From Aspidiotus rigidus (lineage: Eukaryota; Arthropoda; Insecta; Hemiptera; Diaspididae): 64,000 bases of DNA. Every line of letters begins with the position of its first letter. The first letter of the stretch is position 1. A program made the translations under genes and the position numbers. The stretch lies in contig JAVHKY010000001.1 in NCBI GenBank assembly GCA_035079385.1, forward strand, positions 11,928,501 to 11,992,500, in the 5' to 3' direction. Of the stretch, positions 24,158 to 35,559 are shown piece by piece. A model generated the notes under the pieces. The model worked only from the letters and a program-made list of their open reading frames with translations. It was not told the DNA's origin and made no database searches.

Positions 24158-26526
24158 CACCATTGACACGGGATGCGCGCCCAAAGTAGTCCCCCGCAAA
24201 TCGCACTCCCAGTACTGGGGCTACTCAACCTTTAGGGCGTGGCGTCGGTAGTCCAGAGGGCTCGAAATGAAAAGGTTTGACTCCATTAAATTTTCTCCTT
24301 GAGGTCCACGCGCTTTGCAATGTCCGTCAGTGAGGCTGCTACAGGGGTCTACCCTACTGACGAAGCCCTCAACCTGGAATTCAGTTGGTCCTATACCGTA
24401 GACGCACGTTTATCTATTCCTCCACCAGAGCTTTCAGCCACCACTGGGTGCTCAGTAGGACCTCACCAGCAATGTATCGCGACTGTGGCTTCTTTCTCCT
24501 CTTATTTTTCTTTGGTTTGGCGTTGTTTTTTTTGCCCGATCTTTTTGTTGGCGCTCGCTCCTGACCGCCCAGTGTTTGGTTGTGATGCTTTGGTGCTGAG
24601 GTTGTTTGTGGCAGCAGCAGCATGGGAATGGTATACGTAGTTGTGAGACGTCATCTCGTGACTCCATATCTGTTGCGCCTTCTTCTTCATTACTTCAGCG
24701 GCAAATGTAGATACATGATTCCAGCATGTATGGAACCAGATCACTTGGACGGGTGTTGGGGGCACTCGCGTCTAGCCCGATATGTAACCTTCTTCAAACA
24801 CCTCCATCTCCTCCTCCATTAGGAGCTCTGTTTCGATGGTATATAGCATTGTCCTTTCGACCTGTTCGCTATTTAAATTGAACATGCTGGCATCTGGTCC
24901 AGGCCCTAAAACCATAACAGATTATACTTATTGATTGTTTGCACTCTAGGTTACACAATATATTTAGCCAAGGTAGTTTACTTACCATAGATGAAATTCC
25001 TAACTACTATACGGAAATACTCTTTCCCTGGTCTCCCTCGCGATACGAGGAGACAGGACATCCACATATTCTCGTCTCTTTTGGCCCGCGTGGAAACTAA
25101 GGACTGTTGATGCGTGCCCTTCTTTGTGCTAATCCGTACTTCATCGCGTCCCGGTGTTCGAATCACTAACGTCACGTTGAGTACACAATGCCCTCCTTTT
25201 ATTTGCACCGTGTACTCTTCCATGCGCAGATCGCGTATTGGCCGCCTTGTCACCAGCGTTGGGAAATATACCCGCCGGTCATTGAAATACAGAACACTGG
25301 TGGTTAAACCACTCGCCCTACCGGATTCGCCCCATGGCAGGAAGGCGAGGTCCGCCTCGGCGCCGGTGCTCTCCGGGAAGAATAATTCCCTTTCGTACTC
25401 GTTAAATTCTCGGAAATCCTTTACTCCTAGTTACAACATGAATTGTTATAATTGGGGTCCACACTCAATTATAGAATAAATCTAGGTGCTAATTTCACTT
25501 ACTTATGGCGCTTCCAGCAGACGCGCTGGAACTTCCTGAACTTTCTGAACCGCTCTAACTCACTCGCTTCTGTCTCGGTGTGCTGTGGTCGATCATCCCG
25601 CTCCTGATAACAGTATGAACACGACTATTGCTCAACTTTCCCCATTTTGTGCAGGTACTCGTTGAAACATTCATAGCCGTTCATCATTTGTATGAGATGA
25701 AGAATCAGCTGGGCCTGGTCTCGGTCCATCCACTCGTCAAAATCACGTATTAGCACGCGAGTCCACTTGCTCTTTTCTGTCTGGGTGAGTCGCTCTTTGC
25801 ACTTGGCAAGTAAGGAGCGCCTGGCTTGCTCCTGCTTGACTAGCAAGGCTTATCTGATGGTCCTTGTCTTCTTCTTTACCTCGAACAGGACTGCTTGCTC
25901 TTCTGATCAATTGACGGTGTCCGTGTTCATACGCAAGGAGCGTCCGTCAACATAGTGCTGTAGGCACAGCTCTTGGTTGGCATCTTTCCATTTCTCTTTT
26001 TCTGTACTCAATCTTTGTGAAGTACGCCCACACTGGGGTACCATAGAGGAGGACTGGCATTGCTCCGCTCATGTAAAGTCTCCTGTAGCTTCTCTTGGTC
26101 CTCATTGGTTTGACATTAGGTGGCACAAACGTGTCACCACCTTGGAAGCTTTCTCCGCCACTTTCTGAAAATGATGGCGGAACCTAGAGAGCCCTAGGTA
26201 CTTCAGTGTCTTTTCATTCTTGATATCCGGACCTCGCAGGCGGTGAAGACAATGGCCTCCGTTTTGTCAACTGCAAAGCTCAATCTGTCCGACTCGATCC
26301 ACTTGGTCACAGCCTCCACGGCCTTGTTCACCTTGGTCTTGACATCGGCAGCTTTGTTGGCCGAGTCGACCACCAGTGTATCTTCGGCGTAGCATATCAA
26401 CTGGGCACCTGGTGGCAGCTCCGTCTTGAATAGGCCATGTTCCGCAAGGTAGAGCCCAAGACTGAGCCCCAAGGAACACCGCAGGTTACGCTTCTTCGTA
26501 CTGTGCCAGCAGAAGTTTCTGCTTCG
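24158..26526 (-). pseudogene. R1-like non-LTR retrotransposon, 5'-truncated and dead
   Basis: Minus-strand fragments align in order with the better copy at 49,817-52,283: an RT box reading CGVPWGSVLG at about 26,480, the active site as YAED instead of YADD at about 26,395, a thumb and C-terminal part at 25,625-25,846, a cysteine pair beyond an in-frame stop, and the C-terminal tail with 3' UTR at 24,180-24,765. The catalytic Asp-to-Glu change and several stops and frameshifts show it is dead. It lacks the endonuclease and N-terminal RT. A 12-bp duplication flanks it. A foreign segment at about 24,770-25,560 replaces roughly the region just after the CCHC motif. Confidence 0.85.
24772..25557 (-). 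CDS. Spliced coding cassette of unknown function
   Basis: Three minus-strand exons fit together in phase. Exon A, about 25,503-25,557, encodes a Ser/Gly/Ala-rich piece and ends at a GTAAGT donor. Exon B, 24,986-25,426, is open for 147 codons and ends at a second GTAAGT donor. Exon C, 24,772-24,905, follows a TTTTAG acceptor and ends in an acidic tail and TAG. Introns are 76 and 80 bases. The protein has a charged region, several beta-rich stretches, and an acidic C-terminus (MEEEMEVFEEG), with no signal peptide or membrane segment. The first exon's start is not visible. It lies inside a dead R1-like element yet has no stops. I recognise no family; it may be a captured host gene piece or an unrelated element's gene. 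Confidence 0.5.
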
Positions 26527-26538
26527 ACCAACATAATT
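26527..26538 (+). repeat. Target duplication, right copy
   Basis: ACCAACATAATT, identical to 24,146-24,157, marks the 5' side of the minus-strand R1-like insertion. Confidence 0.7.
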
Positions 26539-26539
26539 A

Positions 26540-27215
26540 TTGTCAAAAGAAAAAATAACCAACTCCCAATTTTGTTCTCTTTGGCTGGTATAATTCACCA
26601 ATGAACCGCTCGACTGTACCGAATATAGGTACCCAATAACATGAAAATATACAGGGACTGAAGTCTGAAACTGAGTGACCGAGACGCTTCGCAAAATGGT
26701 GTCAACGATTCATAACCCAGGAAGATTAGGCTCAAAAATAAGAATAAATGGAAATAAATGCCGGCAAAGGTTTTTCTCGTGGATTATGTTTAAAATGGTC
26801 TCCTGATAAACATACTAAAAGTCCACAGCGATTAGAGAGCGGGCCCTCCTCCAAAGGGGGTCAAAGTACCACAAAAATTAGTTTTCTGAGAATAAATCGA
26901 AAATTAAGCATCAGAGAAAATAAAATTTTGAACAAAAGTTGTTCCTCATCAAACTTCCTATAAATTTCACTATATGTATGTCAACTTAGCCCAAAAATTC
27001 GAGCTGAAAAGTTGGTTTGAAAGTTGAGCGATTTTCTAAAATGTTTGATTTTATTGTTAGTGTAGTCAAATTAGACAGGTTTCGGAAAAAAAAAGAACAT
27101 TGCGACATAGTAAAGGTCATTGCTGGAAATCGTCAAGAATGAAGTCCAAAACAACATACTAACTTCTCCGCGTTTTTCCCCGAGAGCATCTTTTTATGGG
27201 GATTGAAACCCCCTC
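26540..27215. other. Degenerate repeat copies, no gene
   Basis: The stretch 26,850-26,990 is a diverged copy of 27,190-27,370 (shared order: CCTCAAAAT/CCACAAAAAT, AAATTGTTCCTC-like and TAGCTCAAAAATTC-like words). No reading frame is convincing. Confidence 0.5.
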
Positions 27216-28350
27216 AAAATCAGTTTTTTGTAAATATCCCGCTTAATACGCATTTTAGAGAAAAAAGTCATCAGTCAAAAATTATTCCTCGTGAAATTTC
27301 CTATCGGACTACGTATTTCATTTCTAACCTACACGTGATAGTTAGCTCAAAAATTCATGGAAATTGAGCCTCTGCCATGCAAATACGCACTCCTTGCCGA
27401 GAGATGACGTCGTTGCGAGGTGGTTACGCGCGAAGGTAACGTTAATATTTCGCTAGTCCATGCGATGAAACGTATACTAATGTTATTAGTTTTAATTAAT
27501 TGTCACAGGGAATTTGCTGCACGATATTATTTTGAGAAAGGTATAATCATCTGCCTATCATACATGAAAATAAAGTTTTCCTGCATGTATGATATGTAAA
27601 AAAAAGAATGGGGGGCTATAAACATGCGAGCCCTTCCCCCATTTCGATTTTTCTAGATTGGGTTGTGCTGTAGAGTTTTCCGTTCATGCAAGTCTTCTTC
27701 CCCCTCCAACCTTATGAGAGGGCTGTATGCCAGGCCAGGCCAGCATGTCGTGCTCCATTTTCGGGCTGAAAACAAGCTGAATTTCGTGTGCTACGCTTTT
27801 GCTGTATTATGCTCTCAAATTTTCCATTCTGGTTGTTTCAAGCGATAGTGGGAATGGATGTGGTCTTCTGTTGTGGACTCGCGGTGAGATTTTGACTTCG
27901 ACCCGCGTACAATTGAAGTGGGCCAACGTGTGGAATTGTTTCAAGCAATGGAAGGAATGTCACCAAGAAGCTTGTTATTGTTGTGTGCTCCCACAAATTC
28001 AAGAAGAACCGCCGCAATACAAATCCGAGAATAACGCGCTCCTTGTCAGAGTTGGCGTAGTCGCATGAGGGTTTCACGTTGATAGTCGATTGGGTCAGGC
28101 AAACTTGCTCCGCCATTTCAGGCGATCTCCCGAGGAGCTTGTTTTGCGGTGAGAGATTGACTACATGAGTCTTTCAATTATCAAAACGGAGAAACAAGAG
28201 ATAACAAGCTTCTTGGTATCATTCCCTATATCGCATGGAACAATAAGAAATTCAGCAAGTTTGCCTGGGTTTCACGAGGAATAATTTTTGACTGATGACT
28301 TTTTTCTCTAAAATGCGTATTAAGCGGGATATTTACAAAAAACTGATTTT
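27216..28350. mobile_element. 1.13-kb element with 82-bp inverted repeats
   Basis: The arm 27,216-27,297 is matched almost base for base by the reverse complement of 28,270-28,350, including the words AATATCCCGCTTAATACG and AAAGTCATCAGTC. Inside, two shorter segments (near 27,935-27,995 and 28,190-28,250) are also related in inverted orientation around CAAGAAGCTTGTTA. No transposase motif is seen in the small internal frames, and no target duplication was found. Confidence 0.6.
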
Positions 28351-28497
28351 CTGCCTGGGCTATCATTACTTGGGCCTGGTCAGACGTCTTAGTTGGGATG
28401 ACGAATTATTTTTTGGCTTTTTCAAACCGCCTATGTTCGCAAATAGAAAGGGTAGTCTTCATATTGTTACTCATATTTTTCCCACTACTCTGTATTA

Positions 28498-29831
28498 TGT
28501 TACAGTTAAAACCCGAAATCAGTAAATTCTAAAATTCACTAGTCAAAACTAGTTGCCACAAATGACTTTAGTCAGAACTAGTTTCGACTAGTTAACTCTA
28601 GAATTTACCGTGACCCTCAGCGTTGGAGCTAGTTTTAACTTAAATAATTTCAGGTAAAACTAGTTTTTACTAGTGAAAACTAGAATTGACTAGTAAAAAG
28701 TGAAGTAGAGAAGAAATTATGATTGTCGGGGAACACTAGTTTTAACTAGTGAAAACAAGAAGGGTGAATCCAATCAGTAAAATGAATTTCTTCCCTAGTA
28801 CAGATGTAATTGAATTTTTATCAAGGGTGTTGGAGCAATTTTTTTTAGAGGCCTCCGGAACGAATACAGAAAATGACTCTCCGACTCCGGTTGCCTCCAG
28901 TGGACACGTTTGGAGGCGTCTTCTGACCTCTAAAGTATGTCTCTGGAAGTACCTCAAATGCCTCCAGCGCAATTACTGAGATTGGAGAAAATGCCTCTGG
29001 AGGCACTGTCGAAGAAACCGAAGACGTCTTTGGAGACGCCTTCGAAGGCACTTGTAACGTTGATCAGTGTGACCAGATCTAGCATATTGGCCTACCAGTG
29101 TTGCCAGATGACAGATGATACTCACAAGGTGTATTTAAAACTTTGGCTTTTCTTCGAACCGAGCAGCGCTAGCATCAAAGTGGCTGAATGAGGATCCGAG
29201 GAATAGAATACTGTTGAAAAAAGTGCCTCCTAAAGGATCTGTGGAAGCACCTCCAAGCCTCTAGGTGGAAGCAAGGTACCTCCGGAGGCAAAATGCTCCA
29301 GCCTCCAACATCTTGGTTTTAATCCTCACCATCTTCGCCTCATTGGAGGCGGAGGCAAGGTACCTCCAGAGACAAAATGCCTCCAGCCTCCAACACCCTT
29401 GAATTTTTATTTTTCACAAAGCTTGTTTGTACTTGAATGGTGTGCGTCAATTAGTCACTGTTAGGTTTGCTCTTGTAACGTTTATAGACCGACGAATTCG
29501 TATGATATGCGGTTTAATGTGTGAATTAAGGAAGAAACATTTAGAACTGTTTCGTATATTTTATTCCAGTGTGAGCTACTTATCCTCAAAGTTGAGCAGA
29601 ACTACCAAATATCTATCAATTTGGCCGAAGTATGTCTGGAAATACCATCACCTTTTGAACTCGAACAATTTCAATTCATTTCAGTTATAACTAGAATTTA
29701 CTGATGAATTCAACCAATTTTTTTACTCTAGAATTAACTAGTCAAAACTAGTTCTGACTAAAGTCATTTGTGGCAACTAGTTTTGACTAGTGAATTTTAG
29801 AATTTACTGATTTCGGGTTTTAACTGTAACA
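28498..29831. mobile_element. 1.33-kb element with 105-bp ACTAGT-rich inverted repeats
   Basis: The left arm 28,498-28,602 and right arm 29,727-29,831 are near-identical inverted repeats beginning TGTTACAGTTAAAACCCG. They contain repeated ACTAGT palindromes, more of which follow just inside on the left. Flanks are AT-rich and give no clear duplication. A second element is nested inside at 28,822-29,401. No transposase is encoded, so it is non-autonomous. Confidence 0.8.
28822..29401. mobile_element. 580-bp nested element with 9-bp target duplication
   Basis: It starts CAAGGGTGTTGGAG and ends CTCCAACACCCTTG, flanked on both sides by AATTTTTAT (28,813-28,821 and 29,402-29,410). The interior is a degenerate minisatellite of GGAGGC/GCCTCC words with short hairpins, and two direct repeats around GGTACCTCC. 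A 9-bp duplication suggests a Mutator-like or related superfamily; the family is not certain because no transposase is present. Confidence 0.75.
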
Positions 29832-29839
29832 TATATATT

Positions 29840-32800
29840 AGTCTGATCTCTGGTAGTGAACCGGTAGGTTCAAAACTCAAGACAGCTCAATAGAAATCTA
29901 GCCTACCTTATTTTCCTATGTATGGTCCGAGGTTGCAGAGTTTGACGGCACGATTTGATTGCTTAAATTATGACAGAGAATACTTTTGTCTTCTTGCTTC
30001 ATCTTTCAATCTCGAATCAGATTTGATTGCAGTCACCAATGAAGAACTTCTCTATAATCTTCTTTCCATCAATTTATCAACTCGGTAAGAAAAATATTTT
30101 GCGGAAATATCTTTGATTCTCAATGGACGCCAAAGAATGCTCCGACAGCAGTAATTAGAGTCACTCATTTTACTTCAGGGTAACCAGCAGCATTCCGCAG
30201 ACGATGAGCTTATGATTTTTTGTCTCGCCCTTGTTTGATGGACGATTGAATGCCCAGAGATCAATTATTACAGCCACGATTCGCACTATTTCCGACCTGC
30301 TAATGTATAGCAGCGGTATACATGTGCCGGTATACTTATCTGTAGTACTTGTCCGTGTCCTTCTATCGTCGTTTATATACACCTAAAGACAAAAACATAG
30401 AACGTCTGTATTATTCTAGCTTTGCATACAGTCGTAATAATGTACTGGTATGCGTACGATGGTACAGAAGGAGAAGAAGAAAAAAAAAGAGTGAAATAAA
30501 TGTAGTCAGATGCTGGTACCTGCATAACGCCGTCGGTGGCTCGTTGCAATTCTACCTTTCATCGGTAGCGTATTTGATTTACGCCGCTTCGACTTTATGG
30601 AGTTACTCAACTTGTAAGCACACACAGTACGCCTATGGATTTGTTTTATTTTCTGTACACGTGGTGATAAGGTGTGAAGACGATTTGGTTTATCCTCTCT
30701 AACCGTTTCCGCCAGAAGCGAGGGTTAGTTCGAAAAGTACGTTCACCATTTAGCTGACCTCATTGATGATGAAACTAAAGTGAATTAAAAATCCAAATGC
30801 GACCATTTCCAGCCCTATGGGTGCAATGGCATCGATGTTGCCATAACAAATCGGACTAGAAGTGAGATCGCGAAGCACAAATTCTGGAACATAGAAGCAA
30901 CGGTACCATTATCAGTCTCATTATCGACTATAGAGGAGCCAGCGTTTCGTGAGCCTCTCTTATATTCAATTTCAAATAGCGTATTAGGGGATAAGGCCTA
31001 AAGTTTCTATAAATTTTCTTCTACTCGTGGATTCAAAGGTACGAGCAACACAAATTTTCAGCACTAAATCAACTTTGAAAGGAGGGAGAAGAGTGAAAAT
31101 GGATTCGATTTCCATAAAAATGATTTTCTGGGTTATTGCGCGAATACTTGAGATCTACGAGCATCTTCCACAATGTCTTATTGCGAGAACAAACGTGCTT
31201 ATTGTGAATATCATTTGAATATTTTTTGTTTTATGTATTGAATAATCGCTTAGGAGAACATATTGAGACTACCTACTGCAGAAATTAAGAAAAAATGTAG
31301 ATCAGCGTGCCATTTTCCAAACGCGGCTTAGATAGTACGTATTTTCCACTTGCTAGGCTCTGGCGCCATCAAATTCGACGAGGAAACACGGAAAACGACG
31401 CGCCACACATCCCATCAGAGAATAAATGGCTCGCGTACAGCAGATTTTGAATAATAAACAGGGGGTGAATAAAAATAATAATGTTTGCCGTCAGTGAGCT
31501 TTCTCTTGGATAAGGGCGCGTGTATACCAGTGTACTTACACAGCGTTAACAGAGTATCGCTATTCTGTGTACACTAATTATGATTTAATGTAATGGCTTT
31601 TTTCGACGGCATGCTCGACGAGCGCCGTTTCTGGTACATAAATGAAGAAAACGAATCTTTCGGCCTCATGCGCGCTTTCGCTCACTATGACTGACTTACG
31701 ATCATAATTGCGAACTGCCATTAAATACGCCCGCGTACGGTACTCGTAATTCTATTTTCTCAAAATTACACGTCGCGGTAAATGCGCAGGGAGCTGCTGG
31801 CTGGTACTGCCAAAACGGCCCTTGCATTGGCAGATCGCGTACGAGTAATTACAAAATTTCCAGGTATAAAGTTCTAAAAAGAAGTATATTGATGGTTGGC
31901 TGTTGGATTTTTGATTTCGTGCCAAGCGTCGTTTGTTTCGACTCCATTGTTTTTTTTTCCTCTCTCGATTTCCGCTTGCTATACGCGCCAATGAATATAC
32001 GAACGTTCTCTCTCGGATGTGAGGAACAAGAAGAGGCAACAACAACGACATCCAACGACGTCCACGAGCGCGTCCCTTCTCCGGCTGGAGCCGCCGTCGG
32101 CCGTCCAGAGTGAGAAACTGATTTATGCGCGTTTGCGTTGCGATGATATCTAGTTTCACGGTTTGTATGTTTTGTAAAGTTGTTCATTTTTCGAAAAGGT
32201 AATAAATACGCTATTGAGATTCCATAAGTTATACGTGCTTCCGAAGTATTTGTACGTATAGCGTTTTGATTGGACTTTGCCATACCTTTCCTTATTGGAG
32301 AGCGCGTCACCGGTACGCGATCCGCTCTCTTTCTCTATCTCTCCCTTTTTACAATCGATAGTGTTCCCGTTAATTTTCGTCTGTCTGTTGCGAAGCCGTG
32401 TGATCTTTCCACACTTTTGGAATATGTATGTTGCGAGTGACTTATACTCATTTACGCGGAATCGTTCGTTCCCAAACCAACAACTATCGGCATCGATACG
32501 ATTTATTTTTATGTAAATTGGTGAAAGAATTCGCTTACAAGATTTACGGTTCGTATCATTGGGACGGTATTTTAACGAGCATCGTTCTAGTGTATGCATT
32601 GCTGCATGCGTATATATGTGCATATAATGTAGAATAGAACCCGATTCCACGCTATGGAGGCGACAGGTCGAGGTAAATTGTGCGCTATGCACTAGATCCT
32701 TTTACTTCTCTCCGAACTTAAATGCATTCCTCAAAATGACTAATAAAGAATGGCAATAATGCGACACAAACATACAATATGCTTTTTTGCTAATTTAATG

Positions 32801-33150
32801 TCCCGAACTAATCCAATATATATCGCGTCTATCTAAAACTGCAGATTCTGTTCTTGTACGAAAAATCCGAGCGTGCGTGAGAATAGCTTGTCCGTAATGA
32901 ATGACCACGGTGTGATGAGAAAATTCTAATTATTTAATTGGGTAAGTTTAGATGAAAGCCAGATACGGATTGCGCTCCTAAATCACGAGTAGAAGCAGAA
33001 ATTATCTCATGGGTCCTCGAGACTTTGGGGCCAAAAGTGGAACTACAACTTTGCTGCTGGGAAACGAGTCGGTACAAAGCATACAAGAACACTCTGTGTT
33101 TCAGAATTTTTCGACGAATTTTGAGCTACTATGAAAATCTTCCGTCAAGG
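29840..33150. other. Unique CpG-containing DNA, no gene seen
   Basis: Minus-strand frames at 31,752-32,159, 31,849-32,310 and 32,156-32,692 (135, 153 and 178 codons) overlap one another in different frames. Their residue content is rich in Arg, Ser, Lys and Thr without domain structure, so I do not call them genes. No repeat ends are visible. The stretch could be intronic or intergenic host DNA. Confidence 0.45.
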
Positions 33151-33159
33151 GGACCGGTT

Positions 33160-33440
33160 CCCTGTATTTCTCCAACATGTTTTTGACGTGTTTTATGTTT
33201 TTACTCTGACATCTTAATTCTAAAATTTGTTCCTGGGCTCATGACCTTGGGACTTGAGGAAATTTTTGACATGTTTCATGTCTCTGCTCTAACTTCCTAG
33301 CCTGATTCCAAAATTTGCATGCATGTTCGCGTGCGCACGCGACCTCAGGACTTGGACAAATTCTTTTATTCCAGCACAACCCCTAGGCTAATTCTGAAAT
33401 TTGCATGCGCACATGACCTCGGGTACGCAGTATAATAGAC
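33160..33440 (+). repeat. Degenerate tandem repeat, about 80-100 bp units
   Basis: Three diverged units share GACATGTTTCATGTC-like, CCTAGCCTGATTC-like, AAATTTGCATGC and GACCTCGGGACTTG-like words. The first of these words is also the outer end of the 13.7-kb inverted-repeat structure, which suggests a common repeat family. Confidence 0.55.
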
Positions 33441-33739
33441 TTATTCTAGACTACGGTGCGAATGAGCCAGAGGAAGCTAGTCGGCCTGATATACTGTGTA
33501 CTAGGCTTATACCTCGGCACATGCTAAAGGAAATGATTAACCGAAAACGTTAAAAGAACAAATCGACGTCAAACATCGACTCATTTTTCTGAACCCAAGT
33601 TGTACCGTTCAAGTCTCCATTTCGATGTAGGTTGGACATACATTCCTCTTCGCTCAGCTTGTTCGAGGACTGCATCCGAAGCCTCTAAGCAAAGGATCTC
33701 GATTAACATATTCGTTTTTCCCAATTTCGTTAAGCGTGT

Positions 33740-33985
33740 ATAACGGGCGGGGCCTGTGACATCACAGTTTGATGACGTCATAGGTCAGCCTTGTGAGTCA
33801 CAATCTGGCGACATCATAGATCGGATCGTTTTTTTTCCCAAGCCCACTCCTATTATGTATAGCTTGAGAGCGAGGTCTATGACGTCACAGTTTCTTGACG
33901 TCATAAGTTAGTCTTGCGACGTCACAAACTGATGACGTCATAGGTCAATTTTTTCAAGTTCACTCGAGCCTATGACGTCGTAATT
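33740..33985 (+). repeat. TGACGTCA-rich repeat
   Basis: Five or six near or exact TGACGTCA palindromes occur in about 240 bases, in phrases such as TTTGATGACGTCATAGGTCA. A related block lies at 40,420-40,560. The palindrome equals the CREB/ATF binding site, but here its repetition is explained by a repeat unit. Confidence 0.65.
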
Positions 33986-34199
33986 AGACGATTTTATACA
34001 ATCTCCATTTTTCAGATCCCACGTTCCCATAAAACAGGTTCCCTGCCACTCCTCGTTCAACTTTTTTGGGATTTCTCTGATACCTATCCTCAGGATAATT
34101 ATTTTCACTCATCTCCTCTCTAGCTTACATCTCATCTCATAAATTTTTCTAGTCAGATAGTGTTTTCAACAGGGAACCTGTTTTATGGGATGGTAATTT

Positions 34200-34660
34200 G
34201 AAGAAAAATGTCGGGCGGCGGGAGGCAAAACGTGGGAGTTGGTAAATTTTCTACCTCCGGGCTACGTATGATAGGAGGGGGACTTGGAACAATTCCTATA
34301 TCAGGCCTAGTATACGAAGCCTCAAGTTCGAAATTTTTCAGGCTAGTCGAGTATATTAGGCCTAGTATAATGAAGGCTAAAGTTCGACATTTTCCAAGCT
34401 ACTTATTATAATCCTAGTATAGTATATTGGGCTCGAAATTTTTCAAAGTCTCTAATGTAGATCAAGGTCATTGATGAAGTTATAAAAGTGTCGTAACACC
34501 GCGTGCCGCAGATTTCAGACTTACCCCCATCCCAAAGACATATATGTATATGTCAATTTGACTTTCAAGCTATGTATGATGTAAGAAAGACATTGAAAAA
34601 ATTTGAATATTAAGCTGTATCTGATAAGGGGAAACTGGGAAAAATATAGACTTTTGAGCT
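34200..34660 (+). repeat. Degenerate monomers with GGGGGACTTGGAA
   Basis: Successive blocks follow the pattern CTACGTATGATAGGAGGGGG, then ACTTGGAA, then an AT-rich CGA-containing part. The same pattern appears at 5415-5475, 16,835-16,885, 17,940-18,010, 23,700-24,020, 33,835-33,865, 40,340-40,460 and 61,200-61,260. Confidence 0.5.
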
Positions 34661-34669
34661 CCCCGGCAA

Positions 34670-35545
34670 ACACAATCGACCTAAAAAAAGTTGTCGATTT
34701 GACCTCTTATCGACCATTAATCGACCCAGTTTGTCTATAATCATGAAATGATTTTTTAGGTTGATTAACGGTCCCTGTTTTTCGACTTTATTCCGACCAA
34801 TAATCGACCGAGAGTGGACGTATTTTTTCAACCAAAATGAAAATCAATTCTATTTTGGCCAATGATTGACTGAAGAATCGACGTCTTTTTTGAATCTGAA
34901 TGGAAATTGACTCATTTTTTACCAATAATCGACCAAAGAATGGACGTCTTTTTTCTAGCTAAATGAAAATCGATTCTATTTTGACCAATAATTGACTGAC
35001 GTCTTTTTTGAATCTGAATGGGAATTTTATCTGTACTGGAGGAAGACATCGAAATATGGTTATTTTAATTTTGACTGAAAAAAGTTGTCAAATTACGGTC
35101 GATTAGTTGAGCAAAAATTATTCAACCAAAATTTGACCGTAAATCAACGTCTAATTTGGGTCGAAAAATAGATCGACACAATAAAGCCATCTAAATAGAG
35201 AACAAGTTTCATTTGTACTGAAGAAATAGGTCGAAATATGGTAATTTAAGGTATATTTTGACTGAACAAAGACATCAAAATACAGTATTATAGTTTTCAT
35301 TCTCACTAACGAAAGACGTTAAAATATAGTAATTTTTCTTTTGACTGAAAAAAGACGCCGAAAAACGATCGATTAGTCATACAAAAATCGAGCTACCAAA
35401 CTTCGACCAAGAATCAACATCTAATTTAGGTCGAAAAATAGATCGATACCATAAAGTGGTCTTAATTTTTCATTTTCAGTCGATTTATGGTCGATATTGT
35501 GAGTGACTATAAAAAGACCTAATTTCGACGGTCGATTGTGTTTCT
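34670..35545 (+). repeat. Second GTCGA/ATCGACC-rich degenerate repeat
   Basis: Dense repetition of ATCGACC, GTCGATT, GACGTCTTTTT and ATTTTGACC words over nearly 900 bases. A recurring phrase is a CGACCAATAATCGACC-like motif followed by GACGTCTTTTTT. It resembles 2925-4030 in word content but not in unit order. Confidence 0.65.
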
Positions 35546-35559
35546 CAGGTCAAACTCCC

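Noticed and set aside
24299..24640. 113-codon plus-strand frame
   Set aside because: It is antisense to the C-terminal and 3' UTR part of the R1-like element.
25114..25479. 121-codon plus-strand frame
   Set aside because: It is antisense to exon B of the minus-strand cassette, which has supporting splice sites.
31752..32692. Three long overlapping minus-strand frames of 135, 153 and 178 codons
   Set aside because: They overlap in different frames, have biased Arg/Ser/Lys content and no domain or splice support; likely chance in stop-poor DNA.
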